Made by a program: the position numbers and the translations under genes. A DNA stretch of 60,000 bases from Bolinopsis microptera (lineage: Eukaryota > Ctenophora > Tentaculata > Lobata > Bolinopsidae): positions 5,436,460 to 5,496,459 of the forward strand of contig NC_087083.1 of the NCBI RefSeq assembly GCF_026151205.1, given 5' to 3'. Position 1 is the first letter of the stretch. The number at the start of each line of letters is the position of its first letter. The notes below the pieces were generated by a model that saw only the letters and a program-made list of their open reading frames with translations, had not been told where the DNA came from and ran no database searches. Shown piece by piece: positions 12,242-25,000 of this stretch.

Positions 12242-14768
12242 CTGCCGTTTTCTGACAAAAGTGCTTAAGTAACATTTTGGAAATTTCGGGTGTTTTGGTC
12301 TAACTTTTGTTTTTGGGTCAAGAACTATCCCTGAGGACCATTGGATACATTCGCCGACCCCCCGAAACCCCCTTTTTGGAATCCCCTAAAATGCAAAAAA
12401 TGGTAATTTTTCTGAGAAAAGTGCTTAAGTAACATTTTGGAAAACGGGTGCCGTTTATTTCAAAAATGGTGCCATTTCGGGGACTGAAAATGGTGGCATT
12501 GTTTTCTACGTCCAAAACTGGCCTAGTGACAGCAATTTGGTGATCGTGGGTCTTTTGGCCTGGGAGAAAACAATTTATGTCACTTAAGCACTTTTGTGAA
12601 AACGGGCTCGTTTTCTCACAAAAGTGCTTAAGTGCCATTATACGTTTAATTAAATGTTGATTCTGCCAACTGAAACTATATAATCGGTACTAACAAATCT
12701 AAATTTCCACGACGTATCGATTGGTGATGGTCATAAACTTCAGAAACGCCAGCTTCGCCGTCAAAATTGCCGATTTGTCAATGCAGAAAGTTAAAAAATA
12801 TACGTCATAATTTGCTTTAAAATTTTTTATTCTCTTATAAGTTGAGACTGGCGGGATTATCGACAGGCAAGGGAACATTACCAAAGAGATAGAAGCGATT
12901 TGCCTCACTGCTCCTTCTCTGTTGATATGGAGAAAGTTCTTACTTCTTTTACTACCACACATGCCGGAGTACAAGGAGGCGATTTTTACAAGACGCCTTG
13001 TCACATTTAACGAGACCTTCGCGAGGCTGGGGTCAGACGGAGCTCCTTTAGCGATTCTTTGGAATGAGTTAATTGCAGGAAGGAAAGATGAGAATGTGTC
13101 CTTGACTTGGATAAGGGCAATAAAACATTTTGTCGCAGGCAAGATTGATGGTAGCAGGGAGATCATTTTTTGGGCAGACAATTGCTCTGCTCAAAACAAG
13201 TGTTGGACTTTATTTACTGCCCTATCACTATGTTCAATTATCAACAGCCCAGATGTTGACCTGGACAAGATAACGGTCAAGTATCTAGAGCCAGGGCACA
13301 CCTTTATGAGTGCAGACTCATTCCACCATAAAGTGGAGTTGTCCATTAAACAATCAGGTCATCTTCATGATTATAAGGACTTTGTTCAGGCAGTTGGACA
13401 GGTGGGTACTGCGATAAGCATGAACTGCACAGACTTTGAATCGTGGCCAAGGTACTACGGAACAAGCAACCGTTGTAAAACTGAGCGACCTCTCTTAAAA
13501 GATGTTAAAGTTGTAAGTTTCCAGCGTGGGTCTGTAGAAGTGGAATGGAAAACAAATCATGACGAGGTTTCCTTTCATTTCACTCCATTTCTCAGACAAA
13601 AAGACGAGAGACTCATTTCCATAGGTTGCAAAATAGCTTTCGCCCAGGAAGAGCCCCGGGGGATAGCTACTCCCAAAAAACAAGACATTATACGTAAACT
13701 GCACTGTGCAGGCTTATGGCCCCGAGTAGTAGGGTATTCTGGATGAACTTGCCTGATAGTACAGATATAATATAACAGATCTTAATCGAGTGTTTGACTA
13801 AAAATCATCTATTTCTTGTATTATTTACCATTTATTTATGTACAGAATTACTTACAATTAAATGTTACATTTTTATACGCTTGTTTTTCTTTGCCTCGCG
13901 TTACGATATCAATAATTCGCAAATCATTGGTCTTTATGAAGAAAGCCTCATCTGAGTTCTTAATTTAATTTCTAAAGAAAGAAACTTATTTATTATTATC
14001 CCGTACTTTCACCAATCACCTCTTCGTTGAAATGCTGGTAGAATTCCGACTATTTTTTAATCCGCTGGGGAGAAGGGAGTGTTTTTGTGTTCTTGAACCA
14101 CCACCAATCAATTTGTCGTAAAATTTTAGGTCAGAATGATCGCAGATAAAGTTCCCACTAATGTGGCTGTACTTAAGCACTTTTCTCAGAAAACGAAATT
14201 TTCAAATTTTCTATTTCAGCGTGTCCCCTATTTACAACCAATGTTTCATCACAACAGTTTTAGGCTAATTTTTTGTTTTACTTTCGATGACCAATGGTTT
14301 GAACGGGTCATTTTCATCAGAACATGGAGCTTTTTCTGATGTGGCTGTACTTAAGCACTTTTCTCAGAAAACGAAATTTCAAATTTTCTATTTCAGCGTG
14401 TCCCCTATTTACAACCAATGTTTCATCACAATAGTTTTAGGCTAATTTTTCGTTTTACTTTCGATGACCAATGGTCTGAACGGGTCATTTTCATCAGAAC
14501 ATGTAGTATTTGCCGATGTGGCTGTACTTAAGCACTTTTCTAAGAAATTCAAACTATAATTTGTGATTTTGAGGCACTTTCCGAGAAGTTAGGATGATGA
14601 AACCTTGTCATAAGTCTCAAAAGTCGACAAAGTACCTTTGAAACATAGTGGGTGCAGTTTAAATTGGACAGTAGCTAGCCCAGAGCAATTACAGAATTGA
14701 AATCTTTAAAGTCAATTTGCACAAAATGAACCTTGTGTTACTTAAGCACTTTTGTCAGAAAACGGCAG
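12242..14768. mobile_element. DNA transposon with 33-bp TIRs and 4-bp target duplication
   Basis: Ends 12242-12274 and 14736-14768 are perfect inverted repeats (CTGCCGTTTTCTGACAAAAG...). AGTT stands on both outer sides (12238-12241 and 14769-14772). The motif AAAAGTGCTTAAGT from inside the TIR recurs in either orientation near 12421, 12577, 12615, 14170, 14350 and 14525, as subterminal repeats. A transposase-like reading frame lies in the middle. I cannot name the superfamily. Confidence 0.85.
12842..13746 (+). CDS. Transposase-like protein (DUF7869-type), 5' exon(s) not found
   Basis: About 300 codons. The frame is open from 12842, just after a pyrimidine-rich tract ending in AG, so this looks like a last exon with an upstream intron. 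It includes VTFNETFARLG, WNELIAGRKDENV, FWADNCSAQNK and KYLEPGHTFMSADSFHHKVE. This pattern (an Asp in WADNC, then GHTxMxxDxxHxxxE) resembles a family of uncharacterised proteins common in invertebrate genomes and annotated as DUF7869. I believe they are DDE-type transposases; the three acidic residues fit but this is inference. Its position between matched TIRs strongly supports a transposition role. The missing 5' part suggests an inactive copy. Confidence 0.7.
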
Positions 14769-14772
14769 AGTT

Positions 14773-15585
14773 TTCATTAGAACCCTTGATCAATGATGTT
14801 TCTTTTTTGAAAATTTATTTATCATACATTGTTTTATCATAAACCACAAACTGTCACAAATTCGGTTAAACTTCATATAATATAAAGTAAGTATACAATC
14901 AGTACATATTCATCGAATTAAAGTTACATTATAAAATCTTCATAGGCATCCAGCGCCTTTGATTATAAACTTCAGTAAAAATGTAAAAAATTATAAAAAT
15001 CACTCAAAAGTTATCTCTTAGATGAAAAGGCAAATTAACACTTGGGTAACTGTGTTTAGATAAGAGTCCTGGGGCACGAGATTCTTCTGCAGGATGGACC
15101 CAACATTCAACAATTATACTGATATCAAAATGTGAAAGATTGACAAATAATTCTATAAAATGTGAAAATTCTGAAAAAAATGATTATGTGCTTCGAAACA
15201 ATTCACAATTATTTACTCAGTCTGACTAAAGCTTTAAGACCAAACTCTATAATTATAACAATTTAATAAATTCTAAATTCTGTCATTTTGATAAAAAGCT
15301 AAATACATGATACATTCCAGGATAAGAGTTAAGGATTGAAAATGAAAGTTATGTATCAGCTAAATATTGACCATAGATCGAACCAATTAATTTTAAATTT
15401 CCTCCGAAAAACCCGATATACCAGGAGTTTTTTACTTGCCCTGATCATGTTTAAAAATTCAGATTCAAAACTCCAATCGGGTGTACTGTACTAACTGTAT
15501 CATATTTAAACAGTTATTAAACTAATCAAATGGTAAATTTCTTCTGGCTATAATGCCCCGATTCATAAATTAACGTGACTTATAG
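14773..15585. other. AT-rich spacer downstream of USP32
   Basis: No reading frame of note. It lies between the transposon and the presumed USP32 poly(A) signal. Confidence 0.5.
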
Positions 15586-15591
15586 TTTATT
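15586..15591 (-). promoter_or_regulatory. Candidate polyadenylation signal of USP32
   Basis: AATAAA on the minus strand, 178 nt past the USP32 stop codon, in an AT-rich stretch. Distance and orientation suit a 3' end signal; no transcript evidence is available. Confidence 0.45.
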
Positions 15592-15768
15592 CTTACCAAT
15601 AATCTTAATTAACTAATCTTAATTACTTGATCTTAATTGTCCAACAATTTTAATTATCATATTTCCAATCCCACCACAATTCTCAATATTCCGATTTACC
15701 ATTTTCAAACTCAAACACAACAACGAAAATTTCTTCATCCCCAATAAAACAGAAGCCACAAAAACTTG

Positions 15769-16087
15769 TCACTGCAAAGAACAGAAATTCCGTTTGTCAG
15801 TACGATCCGCATTTTCAAGGACATCTTTCATTATGATACTTGCATCGTAGTCAAAATGTGTGTCGTCGTATTGATCCAGATCGCCGTAGCTGAAATTAAG
15901 TATCATGATATTTACCACTATTCACTACACTCGTAAATAAGGTATTTATAAATACGTTTCGATTTTTTATGATGAGTTAGGTAATAAATAACCTGGGAAG
16001 AAGATCGTCCAGCCTTAAGTTCTTCCTCTCGTAAAACAAGATGTAAGCAGGTTCTGATAATACACGTTTCTTTGTTGTTTTCTTCAC
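15769..16087 (-). CDS. USP32: USP32 terminal exons 27-28 with CaaX box
   Basis: Exon 27 (16087-15993) begins in phase 0 and contains [20 protein letters not shown], equivalent to the DSAYILFYE strand that closes the USP fold. It ends in phase 2. Exon 28 (15889-15769) completes a serine codon, runs through an acidic/aromatic tail (YGDLDQYDD) and stops after CSLQ. Human USP32 ends in CVLQ, so a C-terminal prenylation box is conserved. These exons show that the gene continues past the nested genes and does not stop near 25 kb. Confidence 0.88.
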
Positions 16088-19000
16088 CTGTGTCATACAA
16101 GGGTTATACTAACACGTAAGAGGGACAACAATATTTATTTATTTTGCGATTTTGACACTTGTTGTTGGTCCAAATTGTTTCCATTCACCATTTTTGCTAA
16201 GCAAAAAAGTAAAGGATGGTTAGTTTGGTTATTAATGACATGGATAGTTTGGTTACTAATAACATGGTTTGTTTGGTTACTAATGTGTTTAGTTTGGTTA
16301 CTAATGACATGGTTAAATTGGTTACTAATGTGGTTAGTTTGGTTACTAATGGTGAAACGGTGAAGAAGAAGGACTTTAGAGATCGTAGTAGCTGGGTCTA
16401 GATATGTCATGTGACATGTGCACGGTGTGTAAACTAAAAACTAATGTATTTTACTTCCATCTTATTACTACTAGACAATTTTTAACCCCCCTGCCCCCTC
16501 CGTAATCAGCTTTACACATAGCTATTGTGTCAAAATTACACTAGCGTAATCATTTGGAAACCCCCCCCCCCCTCCCTCGGCTGATTTCTTAATATATGAA
16601 CGCTCCCATTGTAACATTTTCCTTAGCACCCTTCAATACCTTCTGTAAGACAGCCCCGTGACTAACCTCAGATAAAAAGTCTCTGACGTTCAGACAGAAA
16701 TAAAATAAAAAAGCAGGGCCCAGTGTGGTTAAATTATAATGAATCCTATTAATGTACGAACTACGATATAATGTATTTTTCAGGAATGCAATTTGTACGT
16801 GTAATCAAATTATACGGACCACCTTCAGATAGAAACCTTGAAAACACACAGCTGCACTATTAAGTTTTTGTGATACTCCGAGGAGCATACTGATTGTAAT
16901 GTAATGTATGAGGTTATGGAACTGCAAACCGGAGAAATATCCGGAGAAATATCAGTAGACGATCTCCGTCTAATAATTTGGCATAATATCCGGCCATGGA
17001 ACTGGGGGGAATGACCATTTTAAAATCTAGCGGATATTTGATCTCGTCACTTAATCAGTGATATCGTCACGTAAAAGTTCGTTCGTCAAATTTGTGTATT
17101 CTTCTAGTTCTACTTGTCTAGTAAACAACCATAACGGGACCATAACAAAATTCAATATAAACTAAAACAAGGATTGTTAATTAGTAGAGGTAAAGTGAGA
17201 TTTGTGTACTAACGATCAAATAATGTTATCGAATGTGGGTGTAACAATACATGACTGAATTTTCAGAGTAACAATCAAACTACCGGGGTATTCCATATTT
17301 AAAAAGGAGTTTCAGCAGATATAAAATATTTTACGTAAAATTTAAGTTCGTTTGTTACGTTAATTTTAAAGTTCGTTCGTCAAATTTGTATCTTCACAGT
17401 TCACACGGAGTTATCTTTAACAGTGAGATTGAATAACGTAGCTACTTCCTACTTTGTGGCTTCAGTTCCAGCCGGTGATTAGCAGGATTGGAGTGATATC
17501 TTCTCAAGGGGATTAATAATAATATGTAATAGTTGTAAATTTGAACTAGAATCAACCTGGAGGAGAATTTTTAATTTTTTGCAGCATTATGAAATATTCA
17601 CGTTCTATTTAGTTGGCGAGATTTCATAAAGTATAATTTATACTTACTTATAAACTTATTTACTCATGACTTATGACTTATGAAAAATTATCATTCAATG
17701 ATAAATTTCGATCACTATGTATCTATGTGTTTTTACGAAGTGATTTTATAGTCTATTTGAAATTACAGAACAACTTTATACATTGATTTCTGACATCTGA
17801 AGACTTGATTTAATGTTTAAACTGCAAGATTTTCAATTAGGGTTTTTGGTGAATTCTTCGCGATTTCATTAAAAATTCTAAAACTAATTTCTTCAGAAAG
17901 AGCTTAAAACAACATAAACGGTAAACCAATACAATCACAATCTTATTAAGATTCATTCACAATGACGTGAATCCAATAGTTAGGCACAAAGTCCTCCTGT
18001 TCATTCTCCCTGAAATCTGGCAGCAGCCGATGCTCAGCTTCCTCTCCAAAAACTGTTTTAAGCAAGGCAGTAAACCCATCTAAAGTGTGAGGGTACATGG
18101 GGATGTTATTCAACTCCAATGTAGGAACCATCTTCCCATCTCTTTCCATCAACTTAATATCTGAGTCCCCCTCCAGCTCAGTGCCAGATACGTCCACATC
18201 CCATGATCTGAAGGTCATCTTAGCTGCCACTTCTTCCTTCTCGATAAGATCTGCTTTGATGTTGAATACCCTGTCTGAATTGTAGTAAATATTTCCGTGT
18301 GAATTTGGAGGAAATGTTTTATGAACTAAAGTGTAATCGTAGTTACGGTGATCAATAATTAATATCCCACCCTTCTTCAACAAATCCTTGAAGTTTTGAA
18401 GAGCTTTGAGAAGTGTTTTGTTCCCTCCTTCGAAGTCTGGAAGTGTGCAGAAGGAATTACCGATACAGACGATAGCATCATACCCCACTGCTGGGTGATC
18501 AACCTCTGCTGACTTCAGATCTAGCCAGTCTCCAAACCCGATCTGCCAATCAGCCAATTCCTCACGCTTCTGCTTTGTTTGCCGTGCTTTTTCAAGGAAA
18601 TAATCTTCTGCATCAGTACTAACCACCTTGTACCCCTCCTCTAGCAACATCACACTGTCAATCCCAGTTCCACAAGCACAATCATACACCGTCAGAACAG
18701 ATCGCTCCTCAAGGATCTTCAGGAGGGTTCCTTTGTAGTTTGAGAGTCGAGCGTCCACATCACCAACGTACAAATGCCAGATTCTAGCTTCCCTCCCATC
18801 AGCGTACGGTCGTTCGTCCTTACTCTCATAGTTCACTGCCATATTACAAAAGACTCGAAACTCACAGAGTGTTGATGATACACGAAACAAACAGAAAATT
18901 AATGAATAGAGGAAACTGTAAGGTGAGCCCCTATTGTATAATTAGGTATGTGTAGGAGACAAGAATGTTATTGTAATCGAATTGTTATTGTAAGAATGCT

Positions 19001-22000
19001 ATTGTAATGTAAAGAATGTGGGTGTACAAAAAAAACGTATTTAACAGTGTAAGAATTAAAACATCTCGGGTACACTTGTTCGTCCAAGTACCTAGTGGTC
19101 GACACTTTGACAGTCATCACACTTAAAACACTTCAACACTTCAAAGCTTCCAATAAAATTCACAAACATACTGCACTGGTATAATATACTATTGTAAATG
19201 GAGACCATCCCACGTTTACAAATTCCGTGCCAAAGTAATTTGTAGCGTCAACACCCCAGTCAGGACCAGGACCGGCAGGAACCCTCTGAGGGGTTTCCCT
19301 GGCAACCAAGATCCTTCAGGAGTAGGCAGACCAAAGAAGTAGCGTAGAGATCCGGACTTGGTAATAAGGTAGGTGATTGTTATGATAAGAACGGAGGTAA
19401 TGATAAGCATTATCGGAAAAGTTCGGAGGTAAGGAACCCAAAGAGCTCCTGCGGCGAACGCATCCAAAAGTTGTCGATGAATCAGATAGAAAGGCATAGC
19501 CATTACTCTGCATTTCTTGTGCCAATCCTGGGGAGTTGTGAAAATTTCCCTCGCTAAGGCTATAGACCCGATGAGAAACAGCCACTGTCCCATGCCTCTC
19601 GTGAAGCCACCTAATAAACCTGTTATAAAACGGTTTTTATGAGTGTCTTCACCATAGATAACCATGCCTATCAAACTTGTAAACGCCTGGTTATTTTCAT
19701 TGCTTTTACTACTTATACCGTAAATAACGATACCGACTCCAAACACTGAACAAAGCACTGTTCCAACCAAGAAGCAACTCCAGGACCAAACCTTGCTGTG
19801 TTGTCTGATATCTCTCTCCGCCGCTGCTGTAGCGTAACCCATCAAGAAAATTACCAAGTAAGAGAAGATAGGAAATGATCGGAAGTACCCACCGTAAAGA
19901 AGATGAGCCGTCTCCACAACTCCTATCACTATGCCTGGTATGAGAGCAAGCCTGATTGGTCCACCTAAATACCATTTTACCGCAGAGACGAACTCTTCTG
20001 GAGTTAAAGCTGGCTTGAGAAGGAAATTCAGGCAGCAGAAGTATCGAGTGAGAGCGCTAAATGGTTTCACTGTGCAGCAGCAAGTAGTGGAGCCACAAAA
20101 TGACAGCGTGGTGGTCTCAGCAGTGTTGTGAGCTGGATGAAATGTTCTGAACCAGAAAGTGAATAATTGGGCGAAGATGAAGAGGTACAAGAGAAACCAT
20201 GACTGATGAAAGTATGGAAATCTATAAAAGCCTTTTGCGTACTCCCAATATGATTCCTCTACTAGAGGAATATCACGAGGAGCAAAGTAAGACATGGTGA
20301 AAGGGAACTGAGTTACCGAACACAGGAACAGAGTTGGAACCAGAAGCCGGTGTACTCTCTCGTCCCTGAACTTAGTCTCCGATCTCCGGAACAGAGCAGA
20401 GTAAGCGTTTTGTCCGGACAAATAGAAGAACATAGGCATGTTCCAAGCGTGCATGAACCCAGTGAACCAATGTACGATGGGCCCGAGGTAGATAGTGGTG
20501 AAGGGATCCTCCGAGGTAGACGAGTTTATCAAGTATTGGTAGCGCACTTCATGGTGGAGGTTACCAGTAGGTGTGTAGATTTTGCAAAGATGGAACAAGT
20601 AGATACCGTAAGTTAGGAATATCATCAACACATCAATATCTGCTCTTCTGCCGGGCGGTTTGTGTTCCTCTTCCAGGGCCTTCTCCTCGTCTGCAGAACT
20701 CTTGGAGAGGATGTAGCTGGTCTCGGTGTAGCCATTTGTAGTTACGCTTGTAATCGGCGGTGATTCATCCATCTTCGGGGGAGATTCAGCCATCTTGAAC
20801 CCTTCTCCAAATAATGTAAATTTAGTTGATAATGGTAGGCAGATGACGCAAATTTTGTCACAATTGTATTCAACAAGCTTCATAGGACAAACTGGAATTA
20901 AAAGATTATATTTAATGATACAAAACAATAACTTGTAAACCCCAGTATCGTTATGAATCGGTATTCAGTACACTTACTGAGCTTGGAAAAAATCTATTTA
21001 ATGCAAAGATTGACATAATGATATAGGCAGCTGTTGAAAACGTAAAGTTTTCTCCATCAGTCGATCATAAAGGTCGGTCGATAGATCCGTTCAGATCGGT
21101 TTAAAAAAGATTCAGTACCATAATAATCATCTTAAACACGTACCAGTGCAAGTGATCTAACAAAAGCAACACAATTATCTGTAAGATGTATTCAAATTTC
21201 AAACCAGGTAACTACAAACTAGGCGTGCTGACAGTTCGAGTTATACGCATTATATTTGGAATACTCTAATTCTTTATATAATTATTATACCGCTAAAATA
21301 TCCGGAGATAGTATTATGACAACGTATGAGATAATAATACAGTTGAACTTATCTCGCGCCTTTTTTCACGCCGACGTATTTGTCGTGGCGGCCTTCTCCC
21401 CTGCCGCCATCAAATGCTGCTGGCGGAACATATGATGTCCAACAACTTCCTTTCTTGCCACCAATAATACCGACTAAGAACCCCCCCCCCCCCTGGCCAC
21501 GCCCCCCCCCCTCCCCTCCCCTCGTGATTTCAAATGATTGATTTAAAAAATATGGATCACATCCCCAACATTGACAAGTTTCTAAACAGACGAAATAAAT
21601 GATCACCGATATTTTATGACTAAAGACAACGCCTGAACAGAAGGAGATCTCACTGTAGGATATGTGCATTTACTATTGAGTAGAGATGTATTCTCAATTA
21701 TCCTACATTTATTCTACATGCCGAATTATCCGCAGTCTTTGTCATCCAATCAAAATATCAAATGTTTTGCAACATTTATTCGGTGATAAAGGTTACAGAA
21801 GGTTATAATACCTAAATACCTTTATGGTATAGGATATTGAGCCTATTATACGAAGAGAGAGTATTAGATATAATATTGATTATGCCTTGATTAATTAGTT
21901 GATTATACCTTAAGAGTCAAGCTTATTTGTCAACAAAAACATGGGTTCGGCTTCAGCCGACTGTTTCAAGTATCTCAATTATTCCTCAGAAAACGGTGGG

Positions 22001-25000
22001 TTGATTAAATTATGGTCTACGATGGTGACAAACAAATCCACAAATGGTCGCAGAGGATGATTTCGGTATTCCGAAGTTGTAAAATATATAAAATGTTGGT
22101 CTCATCATAAAGTAGCCATAACCATATAAATTTCAGACGCGCCAATTATTTTGTCTCCCTATATTGTAGTATTCACGCAAGCTCACTGGCCAATGCTGAA
22201 TACCAGTAAAGTAATTTCCGTATTATTTTGTAGAGCTATTGAGATATCACAATACCAGCCTAGTGGTGCATTAAATAATATAGCTTTACATCAAAGATGT
22301 TACACAGCAATACTCTGAAGCTATACCGAATCTTTCAGAATTTATCATAAAATATTCTCCCACAGTCCATATTTATTATCTATAGGCTCTAGCAATTTGT
22401 TATTATGTTCACGTGATATCCGGACGTCACGTGACAGTATATGCGTTGTATTGCTTTTTAACTCATCTCTCTGTAAAGGCTCAGTCGTTTCCAAGTTGCT
22501 CAAAATAACGAGTGTTTAACGAAGCAGTTGATGAGCTGTTTCGAATTTAGTCAACGTTCCGTCATCGTTCTGTCATCGTTCCGTCATAGTTCCATCATCG
22601 TTCCGTCATCGTTCTGTCATCGTTCCGTCATAGTTCCATCATCGTTGTCGACTTATCTATTATCTAGCTAACAGTTACAATCATCAGCTTAAGACTGTGC
22701 GGAAGGTATTGAGCCCCAAGTATGGTGTTTCACTAAGGCTTTTGACCTGACCAGTCTCTATAATTATACTTTAATAATTCCCCTTCTCAATAAAGAGCAC
22801 AAACAACGATTCTCTTTCTAAAGGTATAATAGCCTGATAGCAAGGAGTGGCAAACTTTTAATTGAAGAACAAAGGAGCTACAGATGGCATAAAGTACAAG
22901 TCTGAACAAACGTGGTTTATCGCCACTCAATACTGAATAGTTAGTGTAGATCTTTTATATTGTCGCTTAACATTTTGTTTGGTTTTTGTTATCTGTTAAA
23001 TGTTTGTTCTTTCTAATATCAGCTATTAAAGAGGTCTACACGGGCTTCTCGGTTCAATTTATCGATTGTAAATATGCCACTATCCAAATTGCACAAATTA
23101 TAAATCTCGTTTGTTTACCGAAAGATAGGAGATGGCAGAGTCACACCCTGCGATCACTGGAAACCCAGAAACGCCACCAACTACTATTGGCTACACAGAG
23201 ACCAGTTACCTCTTTTCAGCCCCTCTGGTCGAAGAAAACAAGCCTCGAGTGCGAAGAGCTGATGTAGACGTGATCATGATATTTCTAACGTACGGTATCT
23301 ATTTATTCCATTTGTGTCGCATCTACACGCCCAATGGGACCCGCGCAGGAATAATCTACCCGAACATGTCAAACATTTCCACCTCTGAGGATCCGTTTAC
23401 TACCATCTACCTCGGATATATCCTGCATTGGTTCACTGGGTTCATGCACGCTTGGAACATGCCCATGTTCTTCTATCTGTCCGGACAGAACGCTTACTCT
23501 GCTCTGTTCCGGAGATCGGAGACTAAGTTCAGGGACGAGAGAGTACACCGGCTTCTGGTTCCAACTCTGTTCCTGTGTGCGGTCACTCAGCTCCCTTTTA
23601 CCCTTGCTTACTTTGCTCCTCGTGATTATCCCCTAGCAGAGAACTCCTACTTAGAGTACGTACGAGGCTTCTATAAGTCTCCACAGGTTCACCAGGCTTG
23701 GTTTCTCTTGTACCTCTTTATCTTCACCCAGGTATTCACTTTCTGGTTCAGAACATTTCACCCAGCTCACAACACTGCTGAGACCACCACGCTGTCATTT
23801 TGTGGCTCCACCGCCTGCTGCTGCACAGTGAAACCATTTAGCGGTCTCACTCAGTACTTCTGCTGCCTGAATTTCCTCCTCAAGCCAGCTTTAACTCCAG
23901 AAGAGTTCGTCTCTGCGGTAAAATGGTATTTAGGTGGACCAATCAGGCTTGCTCTCATACCAGGCATAGTGATAGGAGTTGTGGAGACGGCTCATCTTCT
24001 TTACGGTGGTTTCTTTCGATCCTTTCCTATCTTATCTTACTTGGTAATTTTCTTGATGGGTTACGCTACAGCAGCGGCGGAGAGAGATATCAGACAACAC
24101 AGCAAGGTTTGGTGCTGGAGTTGCTTCTTGGTTGGAACGGTGTTTTGTTCAGTGTTTGGTGTTGGTTTTGTTATATCCGGTGAAGATAATGACGACCCCC
24201 GTATTTTTACGAGTTCAATTGGAGGCTTCACGAGAGGCATAGGACAGTGGCTGTTTCTTATCGGGTCTATAGCCTTAGCGAGGGAAATTTTCACAACTCC
24301 TCGAGATTGGCACAAGAAATTTAGAATGATGGCCATGCCTTTCTATCTGATTCATCTACAACTTTTGGTTGCGTTCGCCGCAGGAGCTCTTTGGGTTCCT
24401 TACCTGCGAACTTTTCCGATAATGCTTATCATAACCTCCGTCCTTATCATAACAATCACCAATCTCATCACCAAATGTGAGTCTCTACGTTACTTCTTCG
24501 GACTACCAACCCCTGAGGGATCGTGGCTGCCAGGGAAACCGCTCAGAGGGTTCGTGCCGGTCCTGGTGCTCTCCATGATAGTGCTGCTTCAAATTATTTT
24601 GGCACGAAATTTGTAAAAGGTTTTCACTGTACGATTGTATACTAAATTAATATGTTTCTATGGGTTTGATTTGAAGTGTTATACAATTTTGATTTAATTT
24701 TAATGGTTCGTTTAAATAATGTAAATGTACAGTGTACATGCCATAATATTCTTCAAGCATAAGGATTGCGCAGATGATACAAAGTTTTCTGTCGACATGA
24801 AATATTCGGCTTTGATGAAGTATGAATATAAAGTTGCTTATCATTTAAGTTTAAGCTAGGCACCAACCCCTCTTCCTTCCTCCAACGTTGTGAAATCACC
24901 GATGAACCGAAAAAAATAACACAATCTTTAAATGGCATAAAATGGAGACTTTTTCTATGGAAAAAATGGGAAATCACTTCTCCATTTTATGTCATTGGCT

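Noticed and set aside
12699-13181. 160-codon minus-strand frame opposite the transposase
   Set aside because: It is the antisense shadow of the plus-strand transposase-like gene, which has the recognisable motifs.
16135-16410. Repetitive open frames of 60-90 codons on both strands
   Set aside because: Same reason: translation of a tandem repeat with no splice or start context.
24647-24977. Minus-strand open stretches just below 25 kb as the last USP32 exon
   Set aside because: Neither has the AYILFYE-type strand or a fitting tail; exons at 16087-15769 match both in content and phase.
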